Shown one piece after another: positions 8,291 through 16,544 of a stretch of DNA of 64,000 nt. Made by a program: the position numbers and the translations under genes. Every line of letters begins with the position of its first letter. The first letter of the stretch is position 1. The notes beneath the pieces were generated by a model that was given only the letters and a program-made list of their open reading frames with translations, searched no databases and had not been told where the DNA came from. Source of the DNA: Roseicyclus salinarum (lineage in GTDB: Bacteria > Pseudomonadota > Alphaproteobacteria > Rhodobacterales > Rhodobacteraceae); contig NZ_JARRSA010000002.1 in assembly GCF_029624655.1 (NCBI RefSeq), forward strand, positions 62,001-126,000. Reading direction: 5' to 3'.

Positions 8291-9571
8291 TCAGGTCCTC
8301 ATGAGGTCGTCTAGCTCGGCGTAGTCGGGAAGCTTGCGGTCGATCTGCACGCCTCCGCGCAGCACGATGCGGTCGGCTTGCGGGCGGGCGAAAAGCTCGG
8401 TCCAGTTGCGCGCCTTGCAGATCACGAGGTCGGCCGGCGCGCCCTTGTCCAGTGACGGCGCTGCGATCCCGCAGGTCGCGGCGGGCTCGGTCAGGAAGCT
8501 GGTTACCCAATCGGCCCGCGAGTGGTCGAGATGCCCGATCCGCGTCGCCTCGCGCATCACCTCCAGCATGTCCATGTCGCCGTAGGCGTAGAAGGGATCG
8601 CGCGTGTTGTCGGAGGCGAAGCTGACGCGGATGCCGCGCGCGCGCATCTCGTGGACCAGCGTGATGCCCCTGCGGCGCGGGGTGCGGGCGATGCCCTCGG
8701 CCGTGCGGTCCTGCAGGTAGAGGTTGCACATCGGCAGGCTGACGACGTCGATGCCGGCCTTCGCCACGAGGTCGAGCGTATCGAGAGCGCGGCCTTCGTC
8801 CTGCGCGCTCAGCGAGCAGCAATGCCCGACGACGACGCGGCCGGAAAAGCCCGTCTCCATCTTCAGCTCGGCGATGTCGCGCAGCGTCTCGACGCCGGCG
8901 TCCATGGTTTCGTCGACGTGAAAATCCGCGTCCAGACCGCGTGCGGCCGCCTGCGCGAAGAAGCCCCGGATGCGGTCGCGCAGATCGCCCATCGGGTATG
9001 TCACCATGCCCAGCACGCCACCGCGCGTCGCGGCCACGAGGTCGGCGGTATGGCCGAACGGCCCGTCGTCGTCCGTCCACTTGTCGCAGCCGATCAGGCA
9101 GGCGGCCTGAAGCTCGATCCGGTCGGCCCAATCCTCCTGCAACTCGCGGAACACGGGCCAGGTGATGTCGTCCTGCGGCGCGATCGAATCGAGATGGGTG
9201 CGGATCGCCCGCGTGCCGTGCGCGAAGGCGGCGCGCAGCGAGAACTCCATCCGGGGGCGCAGGTCCCCGGCACTCCAGCGCGCGGCACTGTCAGCGCGCA
9301 CGGTGGCCAGCGCCCCGGCGAAGGTGCCGTCCGGGTTGGGGCTGCGAGGCCAGATGTGGCCCTTGTCGAGATGCGTGTGCATGTCGACGAAGGCGGGAAA
9401 GACCATCGCGCCGCCCATGTCCACGGCGACGGGCTGCGGGTCGCCGATGCGGCCGTCGTCGATGGAGATCTCCGTGCGCACGAGATCGCCTTCGAGGCCG
9501 GCGAGGCAGGCGGGCACCGTCACGTTGGTCAGCGTGACGCCGCCGTGGGGCAGCTTGGTGAAATCCATCAT
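8291..9571 (-). CDS. Amidohydrolase, cytosine-deaminase-like
   Basis: 426 aa TIM-barrel amidohydrolase. The metal site reads as in CodA/AtzC-type deaminases: His65-x-His67 in MHTHLDK, the HVDET box (His and catalytic Glu), GHCCSLS (His) and SDNTRDPFYAYGD (Asp). It should hydrolyse an amino or amide group on a heterocycle or small amide in the cytoplasm. CodA itself acts on cytosine; the substrate here is unproved. Two consecutive ATG codons start the gene (9571 and 9568), and the 5' end overlaps the permease stop by 4 bases, so it belongs to the importer operon. Confidence 0.87.
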   Translation of the reverse strand: MMDFTKLPHGGVTLTNVTVPACLAGLEGDLVRTEISIDDGRIGDPQPVAVDMGGAMVFPAFVDMHTHLDKGHIWPRSPNPDGTFAGALATVRADSAARWSAGDLRPRMEFSLRAAFAHGTRAIRTHLDSIAPQDDITWPVFRELQEDWADRIELQAACLIGCDKWTDDDGPFGHTADLVAATRGGVLGMVTYPMGDLRDRIRGFFAQAAARGLDADFHVDETMDAGVETLRDIAELKMETGFSGRVVVGHCCSLSAQDEGRALDTLDLVAKAGIDVVSLPMCNLYLQDRTAEGIARTPRRRGITLVHEMRARGIRVSFASDNTRDPFYAYGDMDMLEVMREATRIGHLDHSRADWVTSFLTEPAATCGIAAPSLDKGAPADLVICKARNWTELFARPQADRIVLRGGVQIDRKLPDYAELDDLMRT

Positions 9572-10431
9572 GTCTCCCGCGATACCGCGCTTTCGTGCCA
9601 CTTGCGCAGGAGAAGGTGCGACAGGATCGACAGGGCGGCGAAGATGAAGACGCCCATCGCCGCCACCATGGCGAGCGCGGCGAACATCCGTGCGATGTTG
9701 AGCCGGTATCCCGCTTCCTGGATGCGGAAGGCAAGGCCCGATCCAATGCCGCCGGTGCCCGCGACCAGTTCCGCCACCACGGCCCCGATCAGCGACAGGC
9801 CACCCGCGATCTTGAGGCCGCCGAGGAAGTAGGGCAGCGCCGAGGGAAGCTGCAGGAAGCGCAGGCGCTGCCAGCGCGTCGCGCCGTAGATGCGGAAGAG
9901 GTCGCGCAGGTTGTGATCGACCGAGTTCAGCCCCAGCGTGGTCGAGGACAGGACCGGGAAGAAGGCCACGATCCACGCGCAGAGCAGCATCCCCGCGACC
10001 TTTGAATCGACGTAGATGAAGATGAGCGGCGCGATCGAGACGACCGGCGTCACCTGCAGGATCACGGCGTAGGGATAGAAGCTGAGTTCCAGCATCTTCG
10101 ACTGGTTGAACAGGATGGCGAGGCCCGCGCCGCCCGCCACCGCCAGCACCAGCGCCAGAAGCGTGATCCAGCCCGTCAGGTAGGCCGCGTCGATCAGCAT
10201 TCCCCAATCGTTCACGAGGCTCTCCCAGACGCGGTCGGGGCCGGGCAGGATGTAATGCGGGATCTCGTTGGCCGCGACGATCCACGCCCAGCCCGCGATG
10301 GACAGGATCATGATCGCGACCGGCAGCACCCATTTCGCCACCTTCTCGAGGCGCGCGGCGCGGGCGCGGCGGATCTCGTCCTCGTCGCGCGCATCGGCGG
10401 GCTGTGCCGTGCTTTTCTCGGCAAGGCTCAT
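9568..10431 (-). CDS. ABC transporter permease (NMT1/SsuC-TauC type)
   Basis: 287 aa inner-membrane protein with about six hydrophobic segments after a charged 35-residue cytoplasmic N-terminus. The binding-protein-dependent transport loop (SVDHNLRDLFRIYGATRWQRL, matching the EAA consensus) precedes LPSALPYFLGGLKIAGGLS. It pairs with the ATPase upstream (overlap 10428-10431) and the NMT1-like binding protein at 11341. Relatives import taurine, sulfonates, nitrate, or thiamine pyrimidine precursors; the deaminase next door favours a nitrogen heterocycle. Confidence 0.88.
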   Translation of the reverse strand: MSLAEKSTAQPADARDEDEIRRARAARLEKVAKWVLPVAIMILSIAGWAWIVAANEIPHYILPGPDRVWESLVNDWGMLIDAAYLTGWITLLALVLAVAGGAGLAILFNQSKMLELSFYPYAVILQVTPVVSIAPLIFIYVDSKVAGMLLCAWIVAFFPVLSSTTLGLNSVDHNLRDLFRIYGATRWQRLRFLQLPSALPYFLGGLKIAGGLSLIGAVVAELVAGTGGIGSGLAFRIQEAGYRLNIARMFAALAMVAAMGVFIFAALSILSHLLLRKWHESAVSRET

Positions 10432-11222
10432 GCAGGCTCTCCCATGGCTTCCTTCAGCGCCTCCGAGGCGCGGCGGGCGTGGGCGGAATACTCGGGCGAG
10501 GTGCGGAAGTCCTCGCCGCGCGGGTAGGGCGCGTCCACCTCCAGCTCGGTCAGGACCCGGCCGGGGCGCGCGGCCATCACGACGATGCGGTCCGACAGGA
10601 AGACGCTTTCGAACACCGAGTGCGTCACGAAGATCACCGTGCAGCCGATCTGCGCCTTCAGCTTCAGCAGGTCGTTGTTCAGCTTGTGCCGCGTGATCTC
10701 GTCGAGGGCGGCGAAGGGCTCGTCCATCAGGATGAGGCGGGGGTTCGTGACGATGGCGCGCGCGATGGAGACGCGCATCTTCATGCCCCCCGAAAGCTCG
10801 CGCGGGTAGGCGTTCAGGAACTTCTCGAGGCCGACGAGGCGCAGGACCTCCAGCACGTCGTCCTTGACCTCGGCGTAGCTTTTTCCGGCGAGGCGAAAGG
10901 GCAGCCAGACGTTCTGCGCGACGGTGGCCCAAGGCATCAGCGTCGGCTCCTGGAACACGACGCCCAGATCGCCACGGCCGTGCGGCCCCTCCCACTCCAC
11001 GCGGCCGCGCGTGGGGTGCATCAGGTCCGATATGATGCGAAGCGCGGTGGACTTGCCGCAGCCGGAGGGTCCGAGCAGCGAGATGAAATCGCCCTGGTTC
11101 ACCTGCAGGTTCATGTCCTGAAGCGCGACGACGTCGCCGCCGAAGACCTTGTCGACATGACGCAGTCTCAGCAGAGGGGCGCGGTCGCCAAGCGGCGGTG
11201 TTTCGACGTGGCGTACGACCAT
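10428..11222 (-). CDS. ABC transporter ATP-binding protein (NrtD/SsuB/TauB type)
   Basis: 264 aa single ABC domain. Walker A is GPSGCGKST, the Q-loop FQEPTLMPW, the signature LSGGM, Walker B RLILMDEP with DEPFAALDE, and the switch His in VTHSVFES. This form of the signature (LSGGMKMRVSIARA) is typical of importers for nitrate, taurine and pyrimidine precursors. It energises the permease encoded directly downstream (4-base overlap). A GC hairpin lies in the 118-base gap between this gene and the binding-protein gene. Confidence 0.9.
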   Translation of the reverse strand: MVVRHVETPPLGDRAPLLRLRHVDKVFGGDVVALQDMNLQVNQGDFISLLGPSGCGKSTALRIISDLMHPTRGRVEWEGPHGRGDLGVVFQEPTLMPWATVAQNVWLPFRLAGKSYAEVKDDVLEVLRLVGLEKFLNAYPRELSGGMKMRVSIARAIVTNPRLILMDEPFAALDEITRHKLNNDLLKLKAQIGCTVIFVTHSVFESVFLSDRIVVMAARPGRVLTELEVDAPYPRGEDFRTSPEYSAHARRASEALKEAMGEPA

Positions 11223-11293
11223 GGGTGGCTGTTTCCTGCGCTCGGCTTTCGGCCGTGGACGGCCCGATGCGGTCCGGTGCGGTCCGGTGGTGG

Positions 11294-11324
11294 CGCCGGG
11301 GGCGGAACACGCCCGCCCCCGGCG
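11294..11324 (-). terminator. Hairpin after the NMT1-type binding-protein gene
   Basis: Perfect 12-bp stem (11294-11305 with 11313-11324) and a seven-base loop, 16 bases downstream of the binding-protein stop, with no long T-run. Because the operon continues, it is more likely a partial terminator or a 3' stabiliser for the binding-protein mRNA than a full stop. A perfect 10-base tandem repeat (GCGGTCCGGT, 11269-11288) follows. Confidence 0.6.
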
Positions 11325-11340
11325 TTTCGTCAGGCGAGGG

Positions 11341-12339
11341 TCACTGGGCGGGGCGAAGCTCCATCCCGAGGCCCTGGTTCACGAAGGCCGTCGTGAAGGT
11401 CGACTGCCAGTCGAGGCCGTCCTCGACGACGCCGGCCGCGACCATGTCCTCGTAGAAGCCGCCGACGACCTCCTCGGTCATCGCGCCGATCCCCAGCTCA
11501 AGGGTATCGCCGCTGTCGACGATGCCGCGCTCGATCATCATGTTGATGGCGAAATCGATCTTGTCCTGAGTCATGTCGGGGTTCGCCTCGAGGATCATGG
11601 CGTTGGCGGCGGCGTTGTCGCCGTAGAGGTAGTTGTACCAGCCAAGGATCGAGCCGTTGACGAAGCACTCGACCACCTCGGGGCTTTCGTCGATCGTGGC
11701 CTGCATCGTCTCGATCGTCGTCGCGTAGGACGAGAAGCCCGCGTCCGCGATCAGGAACACGTTGGGCGTGAAGCCGCCGGTCGTCTCGACAACATAGGGT
11801 TCGGACGACAGGTAGCCCTGCATCCCCAGCTGGTCGTCCGCAAGGAACGGCGCGGGGTTGAACGTGTAGGGCTGGCGCTGTTCGGCGGTGAAGCCATGCG
11901 CCGTGATCATCCACTGGTAGTAGCTGCTGAAGCCGTTGTCCCCGATGAGAAGCGTGAGGTTCTTCAGGTCCTCCCAGCTGTCCGCGACGCCGGGGTGGGC
12001 GAGGATGACCTGCGGGTGCTTCTGGAACACGGCTGCGACGGCGACGACGGGAATGTCCTCGGCTGCCGCGTTGAAGGCCTGCAGCAGGTCCCCGCCCATG
12101 TGGAACTGGATGCGGTCGGCCAGAAGAAGCGCGCGGTTGTTCACCTGAGGGCCGCCCGAGATCACGGTGACGTCGAGGCCGCATTCGGCGTAGGTGCCAT
12201 CCGCCACGGACTGGTAGAAGCCGCCGTGCTCGGCCTGGGCGAGCCAGTTGGTGCCGAAGGTGACAGGTGTGAGGTCCTGCGCCTGGACAGCGCCGGCCGC
12301 GAGGCCCGCGCTCAGCGCGAGAAGGGACGTGCGAAGCAT
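11341..12339 (-). CDS. ABC transporter substrate-binding protein, NMT1/THI5-like
   Basis: 332 aa periplasmic protein. The signal peptide MLRTSLLALSAGLAAGAVQA is followed by QDLTPVTFGTNWLAQAEHGG. FGTNW, the following HGGFYQ, and the TYAECGLDVTVISGGP stretch are typical of NMT1-type proteins that bind pyrimidines, taurine or related small molecules. The start at 12339 was chosen because it puts the signal peptide at the N-terminus; an ATG at 12372 would add 11 residues. First gene of the operon running to 6878, and divergent from the RidA-like gene. Confidence 0.88.
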   Translation of the reverse strand: MLRTSLLALSAGLAAGAVQAQDLTPVTFGTNWLAQAEHGGFYQSVADGTYAECGLDVTVISGGPQVNNRALLLADRIQFHMGGDLLQAFNAAAEDIPVVAVAAVFQKHPQVILAHPGVADSWEDLKNLTLLIGDNGFSSYYQWMITAHGFTAEQRQPYTFNPAPFLADDQLGMQGYLSSEPYVVETTGGFTPNVFLIADAGFSSYATTIETMQATIDESPEVVECFVNGSILGWYNYLYGDNAAANAMILEANPDMTQDKIDFAINMMIERGIVDSGDTLELGIGAMTEEVVGGFYEDMVAAGVVEDGLDWQSTFTTAFVNQGLGMELRPAQ

Positions 12340-12584
12340 GTGTCGTGGTACTCCCCGAAGGTGGTTGGTCATGCGGGCGACGGTAAATGCGCCCTGCCGC
12401 CATGGAAGGCCGGGCGGCGCGCGAGGCCGGGCACATGCGGCGCGGCACGGGGTTTCGCCACATCGTCGTGCGACATGCCTGAATCTTGTGCACTTGCGGA
12501 AGCGCCGCATGAGAGGGCTGGACACAGGGAGGCCCCGACGGGAAGCCTCGGACGAGCCGGGACATGCACCGAACGGAGCCATCC
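12340..12584. promoter_or_regulatory. Divergent promoter region of the deaminase/FAD cluster
   Basis: 245 bases between two divergent starts. It must hold the promoters of both the importer operon (minus) and the RidA-like gene (plus). I see no confident -35/-10 pair or strong palindrome. A short GTGCAC palindrome lies in the more AT-balanced stretch near 12490. No coding frame here looks real. Confidence 0.45.
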
Positions 12585-13013
12585 ATGACCGATTCCACCG
12601 CGCTCTCCGCGCTGACGCCCGCAGGCATCCGTCCGCCCTTCGCGGCCTACGCGCACGGCACGCACGTGCCCGCGGGCGCCGAGTGGGTCCTCACCTCGGG
12701 GCAGCTCGGCATTGCGCGGGACGACACGATCCCCCCGGAGGCCGAGGCGCAGGCCGAGCTCTGCTTTGCCGCGATCGATGCCATCCTCGACGAGGCCGGG
12801 TTCGCGAGGTCGGATGCCGTCCGCATCAACGCCTTCGTGACCGACCGGGCGCACATGGCGGGCTACATGGCGGCGCGCGACCGCTGGTGCGCGGGCATGG
12901 CGCGCCTGCCGGCCTCCACCCTCGTGATCGTGGCGGGGTTCACCCGGCCCGAGTTCAAGGTCGAGGTCGAGGTCACGGCAGCCCGGTACCCGCGGGCCCC
13001 GAACGGCACCTGA
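12585..13013 (+). CDS. RidA/YjgF-family protein lacking the catalytic arginine
   Basis: 142 aa, RidA fold. LTSGQLGIARD at the N-terminal side, NAFVTDRAHM in the middle and FKVEVEVTAARYP at the end fit the family. In canonical RidA the PAR-(S/T) motif supplies the arginine that binds the imino-acid carboxylate; here the same place reads PAST with Ser111. It therefore belongs to another Rid subgroup, whose members often sit in catabolic operons, and may not deaminate 2-aminoacrylate. The start at 12585 has a GGAG six bases upstream; an ATG at 12564 is possible. Divergent from the NMT1 importer operon. Confidence 0.82.
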   Translation: MTDSTALSALTPAGIRPPFAAYAHGTHVPAGAEWVLTSGQLGIARDDTIPPEAEAQAELCFAAIDAILDEAGFARSDAVRINAFVTDRAHMAGYMAARDRWCAGMARLPASTLVIVAGFTRPEFKVEVEVTAARYPRAPNGT

Positions 13014-13361
13014 CCCTGCGGCCCGCAACTGGCCCGGGGCCCTTTCAGGGGGCTATCGCCGAAGCTTCTGAGGCCCGGCCCGCCGATCCGGGGCGTCCAG
13101 ACACGCGCACGTTCTCCTCGACGCGGCGGCGTGGCGCTGCGCACAGGCCTGCCCAACCGCTCGGCCGCCGCAGCGAGAGCTGCCGCCGGGACCCTGGCGA
13201 GATCGCCAGCGCCATCGCCGCCCCCGGTGCGCGCGACCCTTGCCCGCCGTGGATTCCGCCAATGCCCGGCCGGGTGCAGGGCCCTGCTTCGGGACGGCCC
13301 ATGCCGCCGCTTTTTGAGGTTGACGCGCAGCCCCGGCTGCCGTAACTCCGCGACCGGTCTC
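13014..13361. other. Intergenic region upstream of the tRNA gene
   Basis: 348 bases, GC-rich, between the RidA-like gene and the tRNA. Open frames exist in several phases, but none has a ribosome site or family-like composition. It should contain the tRNA promoter near its end (TTGACGCG at 13319-13326 is a possible -35-like element). I see nothing else I can support. Confidence 0.4.
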
Positions 13362-13438
13362 GGCGGAGTAGCTCAGTTGGTTAGAGCAGCGGAATCATAA
13401 TCCGCGTGTCGGGGGTTCAAGTCCCTCCTCCGCTACCA
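13362..13438 (+). tRNA. tRNA-Met (anticodon CAT); tRNA-Ile2 not excluded
   Basis: 77 bases with encoded CCA. D-arm GCTCAGTTGGTTAGAGC, anticodon stem GCGGA/TCCGC around the loop ATCATAA (anticodon CAT), and T-arm with TTCAAGT. The acceptor stem is seven pairs with a G1-T72 wobble and discriminator A. It lacks the three G-C pairs of initiator tRNA. CAT tRNAs can also be Ile2 read through lysidine; the overall sequence looks like elongator Met. The 3' end from 13417 overlaps the stop of a convergent gene, and TTTTT follows at 13439. Confidence 0.93.
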
Positions 13439-13929
13439 TTTTTCCCCAGTGTTTCCGGCGACTTCCTCCTGCTGTGGGTCAAGAGCCTTGTCTCTGTTTC
13501 CGCCTTCGTGGAGAAGGCTTCGATCTCTTCCGCCGAGTATCGCGATGCGAAGCGCGTGAATTCGCGCTGTTCCCGATCCCCGATATCCTCGATCAAGGCC
13601 CGGCTCCGCGGCGTCAGGCTGTAGCAGACGGACGTCTTGTGGCCGGGGTACTGCGATTGCGTGACGAGACCCCGGATGTGCAGGTCCTGAATCTCCCGCT
13701 GCACGAACTGCCTTTTGACATCGAGGGCTCTCGTGATCTCGGGAGCGGTCGCCGGACCCAGGGCGAGAAGCGCCTCGAGGATCGCACGCCCCGGAAAATC
13801 GCCTTGCCGGTGCGGACCCTGCCGCACCTTGGAACGGGATCCGCCGGATGACGCCGAGCCTTCCGCATCGGGCCTCGGGCTGCGTGCCGAAACGGCGTCG
13901 TCCGCGGCCGACGCCGCGGACGGTTTCAT
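13417..13929 (-). CDS. Winged-helix (MarR-like) DNA-binding protein
   Basis: 170 aa. After an Ala/Ser/Pro-rich N-terminal stretch of about 45 residues comes a winged helix: ILEALLALGPATAPEITRAL, a recognition helix in VKRQFVQREIQDLHIRGLV, and a wing in PGHKTSVCYSLT. It probably binds DNA; the target is unknown. The C-terminal tail (REFTRFASRYSAEEIEAF) is helical. The stop codon lies inside the tRNA T-arm, so the two convergent genes overlap by 22 bases. The N-terminal tail could be over-extended: 13929 is the only ATG, but GTG starts closer to the domain are possible. Confidence 0.68.
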   Translation of the reverse strand: MKPSAASAADDAVSARSPRPDAEGSASSGGSRSKVRQGPHRQGDFPGRAILEALLALGPATAPEITRALDVKRQFVQREIQDLHIRGLVTQSQYPGHKTSVCYSLTPRSRALIEDIGDREQREFTRFASRYSAEEIEAFSTKAETETRLLTHSRRKSPETLGKNGSGGGT

Positions 13930-13972
13930 GCAGGTTCCGTTCGAGCGGACGCGGCGCGCCCGTCCCGGCGCC

Positions 13973-16435
13973 TCAGTCGGCGCCGCGCACCGGGACGGAC
14001 GCGTCGGGGCGCGGCTGGAACACCTTCTGGATCATGAAGATGCCGGCCGCAGCGCCGATCCCCGCGAGGTCGGTCAGAAGCCCTCCCTCGATCATGAACA
14101 GCGCCGCGATCACCAGGGCGATGCGCAGGAACCACGCCGTCCGCCCGCCGATGAACCACCCCTGCACGCCCGCCGACAGCAGGAACACGCCGAAGGTCGC
14201 GGTGAGGCCGGCGCGGATCACCTCGAACCAGGTGCCGTCCATCAGGATCGCGCTGTTGTAGAAGAACATGAACGGCACGATGAAGGCCGCTATGCCGATC
14301 TTGAAGGATGCGACCGAGGTTTCCATCGGGTTGGCGCCCGAGATGCCCGCCGCCGCGTAGCTCGCCAGCGCCACGGGCGGCGTGATGGCCGAGACCACGG
14401 CGAAGTAGAACACGAAGAAATGCGCGGTCAGCATCGGGATGCCGAGCTGCACGAGGCCGGGCGCCACGACCGAAGCCGCCACGGCATAGGCCGCCGTCGT
14501 GGGCATTCCCATGCCGAGGAGGATGGCGATGCACATGGCGAAGAACAGCGCAAGGATCTGGCTGACGCCCGCGAGGTCGAGCAGCACGTTGGAGAAGCGC
14601 GCGCCGACCCCGGTGAGCGAGATCACCCCCACGATGATGCCAGCGCAGGCGCAGACGGCGATGATCTGGATCGACATCACGCCGGCAAGCTCGAACGCCT
14701 TGAGGACCTTTCCGGGCGTCATGCCGTCTCCGCGGTAGGCGTAGGTCCAGTAGACGAGGCCGGCGAGCGCCACGGCGAAGATCGCGATCGTCCCGGTCTG
14801 GGTCGCCGCGGCCTCGCTCAGAAGGGTGGTGAGCGCGGCGTAGATCGCGATGCTGAGCGCCAGAAGGCCCCAGCCGCGCCACGTCGGCTGCATCCATGAC
14901 ACGACGACCGCCGCGATGGTGGCGAGCGTGCCTGCGCGGATCACCGAATAGCCCTGGAACAGCGCCACGATCAGGATGATGATCGGGATGAACAGGAAGA
15001 CGCGGCGGGCCATCGCCCTCAGCTTCGGCAGTTCGTCCTCGCGCATTCCGCGCATCCCGAGCTTGGCGGCCTCGAAGTCGACCATGAAGAATATCGACAC
15101 GAAGTAGAGGATGGCCGGAATGATCGCGGCGATGGCGATCTCCTGGTAGGGGATGCCGGTGATCTCGGCCATGATGAAGGCGCCCGCGCCCATGATCGGC
15201 GGCATGATCTGCCCGCCCGTGGAGGCCGCGGCCTCGATCGCGCCCGCCGTCTTCTTCTGGTAGCCGACCTTCTTCATCAGCGGGATCGTGAGCGAGCCCG
15301 TGGCCACGACGTTGCCCGCCGAGGTTCCGTTGATCATGCCCATGAGGCCCGAGGCGAAGATCGCGACCTTGGCCGGCCCGCCGCGCGCGCGGCCCGCCGC
15401 GGCGAAGGCGAAGTTCACGAAGTAGTCGCCGACCTTCGAGGCCTGCAGGAACGCCGCGAAGATGATGAACAGGATGATGTAGGTCGACGAGACCGCCGTG
15501 GTCGGCCCGAGGATGCCGGCGTCGGAATAGACGTGCCCGAAGAAGCGCTGCCATGTGTAGGGGGTCTGCACCGCGAGGATGCCAGGCAGCAGGTGCGCGG
15601 TGAACGTGTAGACGAGGAAGACGCCGGTGATCACCACGAGCGCGAGGCCCGCGACGCGGCGCGTGAGTTCGAGGATCAGCGCCGACCCCGCCGTCGCGGC
15701 GAAGGCCACGCCGATGGGCACGAAGGGCGTTCCGACCGAATTGCGCGCCGCCGTGCCGTAGATCGCCACGAGGTAGATCGCGACCACGATCCCGCAGAGC
15801 GCGAGGACGATGTCGGATGCCGTGAAGAGGTGGCGCTCACGCCTCTCGAACCAGCCGGTGGCAATCGCGCCGAACGTGGCCAGCAGAAGCGGGATGCCGA
15901 ACCAGCGCACCTCGGTTTCGTAGATCTCGGTGCCGGGGAAAGCGGCCCATGTCGTCAGGCCGCCCATCTGCGGCAGGTCCCCCGCCGCGATCGTCCGCAC
16001 GAAGCCGATGGCCGTCGCGCCTGCGACGAGGGCGGGGATGGCCAGCGCCGCCGCCACGAGGGTGATGATCCTTGTCTCGCGCCCTGCCGGGCCGTCATCC
16101 GAGAAGGTGTGCGCCGAGAACAGGAGGAACCCCAGCGCCAGCGCGCCGGAGATGTGGACGATGCGGAAGTTCCACGTCTCCATCGGGAATTGCGGAAGGA
16201 ACGGGATCTCGATCCCGGTCCAGTCCGAGATCGACACGCCGTTCAGCGCCAGCATGTGGAAGGCTGCGTAGATCGTGGAGAGCGCGGCGATGGCGAGGTA
16301 GCTCCGGCCCGCGAAAAGGCGGCGGTTGGATTCTACCGGCTCCTCGTCGACGCCGTCCGCGACGACGAGTCCCTCGCCGACCTGCGCCTCGGCCTCGAGG
16401 TCTTCCCTTGAGCGTTCGCTGTCGCGCTGGGTCAT
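13973..16435 (-). CDS. TRAP transporter permease, fused small and large subunits (TAXI type)
   Basis: 820 aa multi-spanning inner-membrane protein. A charged cytoplasmic N-terminus of about 40 residues is followed by a DctQ-like first part and a DctM-like second part with many hydrophobic helices. Conserved large-subunit stretches include NGTSAGNVVATGSLTIPLMK, STGGQIMPPIMGAGAFIMAE and MGMPTTAAYAVAASVVAPGL. Such 4TM/12TM fusions go with TAXI binding proteins, and the TAXI gene lies directly upstream. The exchange is Na+-coupled in the family. The substrate is unknown; many TAXI systems are thought to take small carboxylates. Confidence 0.92.
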   Translation of the reverse strand: MTQRDSERSREDLEAEAQVGEGLVVADGVDEEPVESNRRLFAGRSYLAIAALSTIYAAFHMLALNGVSISDWTGIEIPFLPQFPMETWNFRIVHISGALALGFLLFSAHTFSDDGPAGRETRIITLVAAALAIPALVAGATAIGFVRTIAAGDLPQMGGLTTWAAFPGTEIYETEVRWFGIPLLLATFGAIATGWFERRERHLFTASDIVLALCGIVVAIYLVAIYGTAARNSVGTPFVPIGVAFAATAGSALILELTRRVAGLALVVITGVFLVYTFTAHLLPGILAVQTPYTWQRFFGHVYSDAGILGPTTAVSSTYIILFIIFAAFLQASKVGDYFVNFAFAAAGRARGGPAKVAIFASGLMGMINGTSAGNVVATGSLTIPLMKKVGYQKKTAGAIEAAASTGGQIMPPIMGAGAFIMAEITGIPYQEIAIAAIIPAILYFVSIFFMVDFEAAKLGMRGMREDELPKLRAMARRVFLFIPIIILIVALFQGYSVIRAGTLATIAAVVVSWMQPTWRGWGLLALSIAIYAALTTLLSEAAATQTGTIAIFAVALAGLVYWTYAYRGDGMTPGKVLKAFELAGVMSIQIIAVCACAGIIVGVISLTGVGARFSNVLLDLAGVSQILALFFAMCIAILLGMGMPTTAAYAVAASVVAPGLVQLGIPMLTAHFFVFYFAVVSAITPPVALASYAAAGISGANPMETSVASFKIGIAAFIVPFMFFYNSAILMDGTWFEVIRAGLTATFGVFLLSAGVQGWFIGGRTAWFLRIALVIAALFMIEGGLLTDLAGIGAAAGIFMIQKVFQPRPDASVPVRGAD

Positions 16436-16491
16436 GTCTTCCTGTGCCCCTCTGGTCCTTCCGCGGCCGCCTCCGTGCGGCCGGCTGGCAA

Positions 16492-16521
16492 GAAACCCGC
16501 GCCGAACCGGGCGCGGGTTTC
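16492..16521 (-). terminator. Hairpin between TAXI binding protein and TRAP permease
   Basis: Stem GAAACCCGCGC (16492-16502) pairs with GCGCGGGTTTC (16511-16521) over 11 bp, with an eight-base loop. On the minus strand it lies 23 bases after the TAXI stop and 56 bases before the permease ATG. A short T-rich stretch (TTTCTTGCC) follows it. It looks like a partial terminator that lowers permease expression relative to the binding protein. Confidence 0.65.
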
Positions 16522-16544
16522 GATCTTCGTGACGGTCGTGCCGA

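Noticed and set aside
13362-13438. tRNA 3' end as an attachment site of an integrated element
   Set aside because: No integrase, no repeated tRNA end and no change of gene content nearby.
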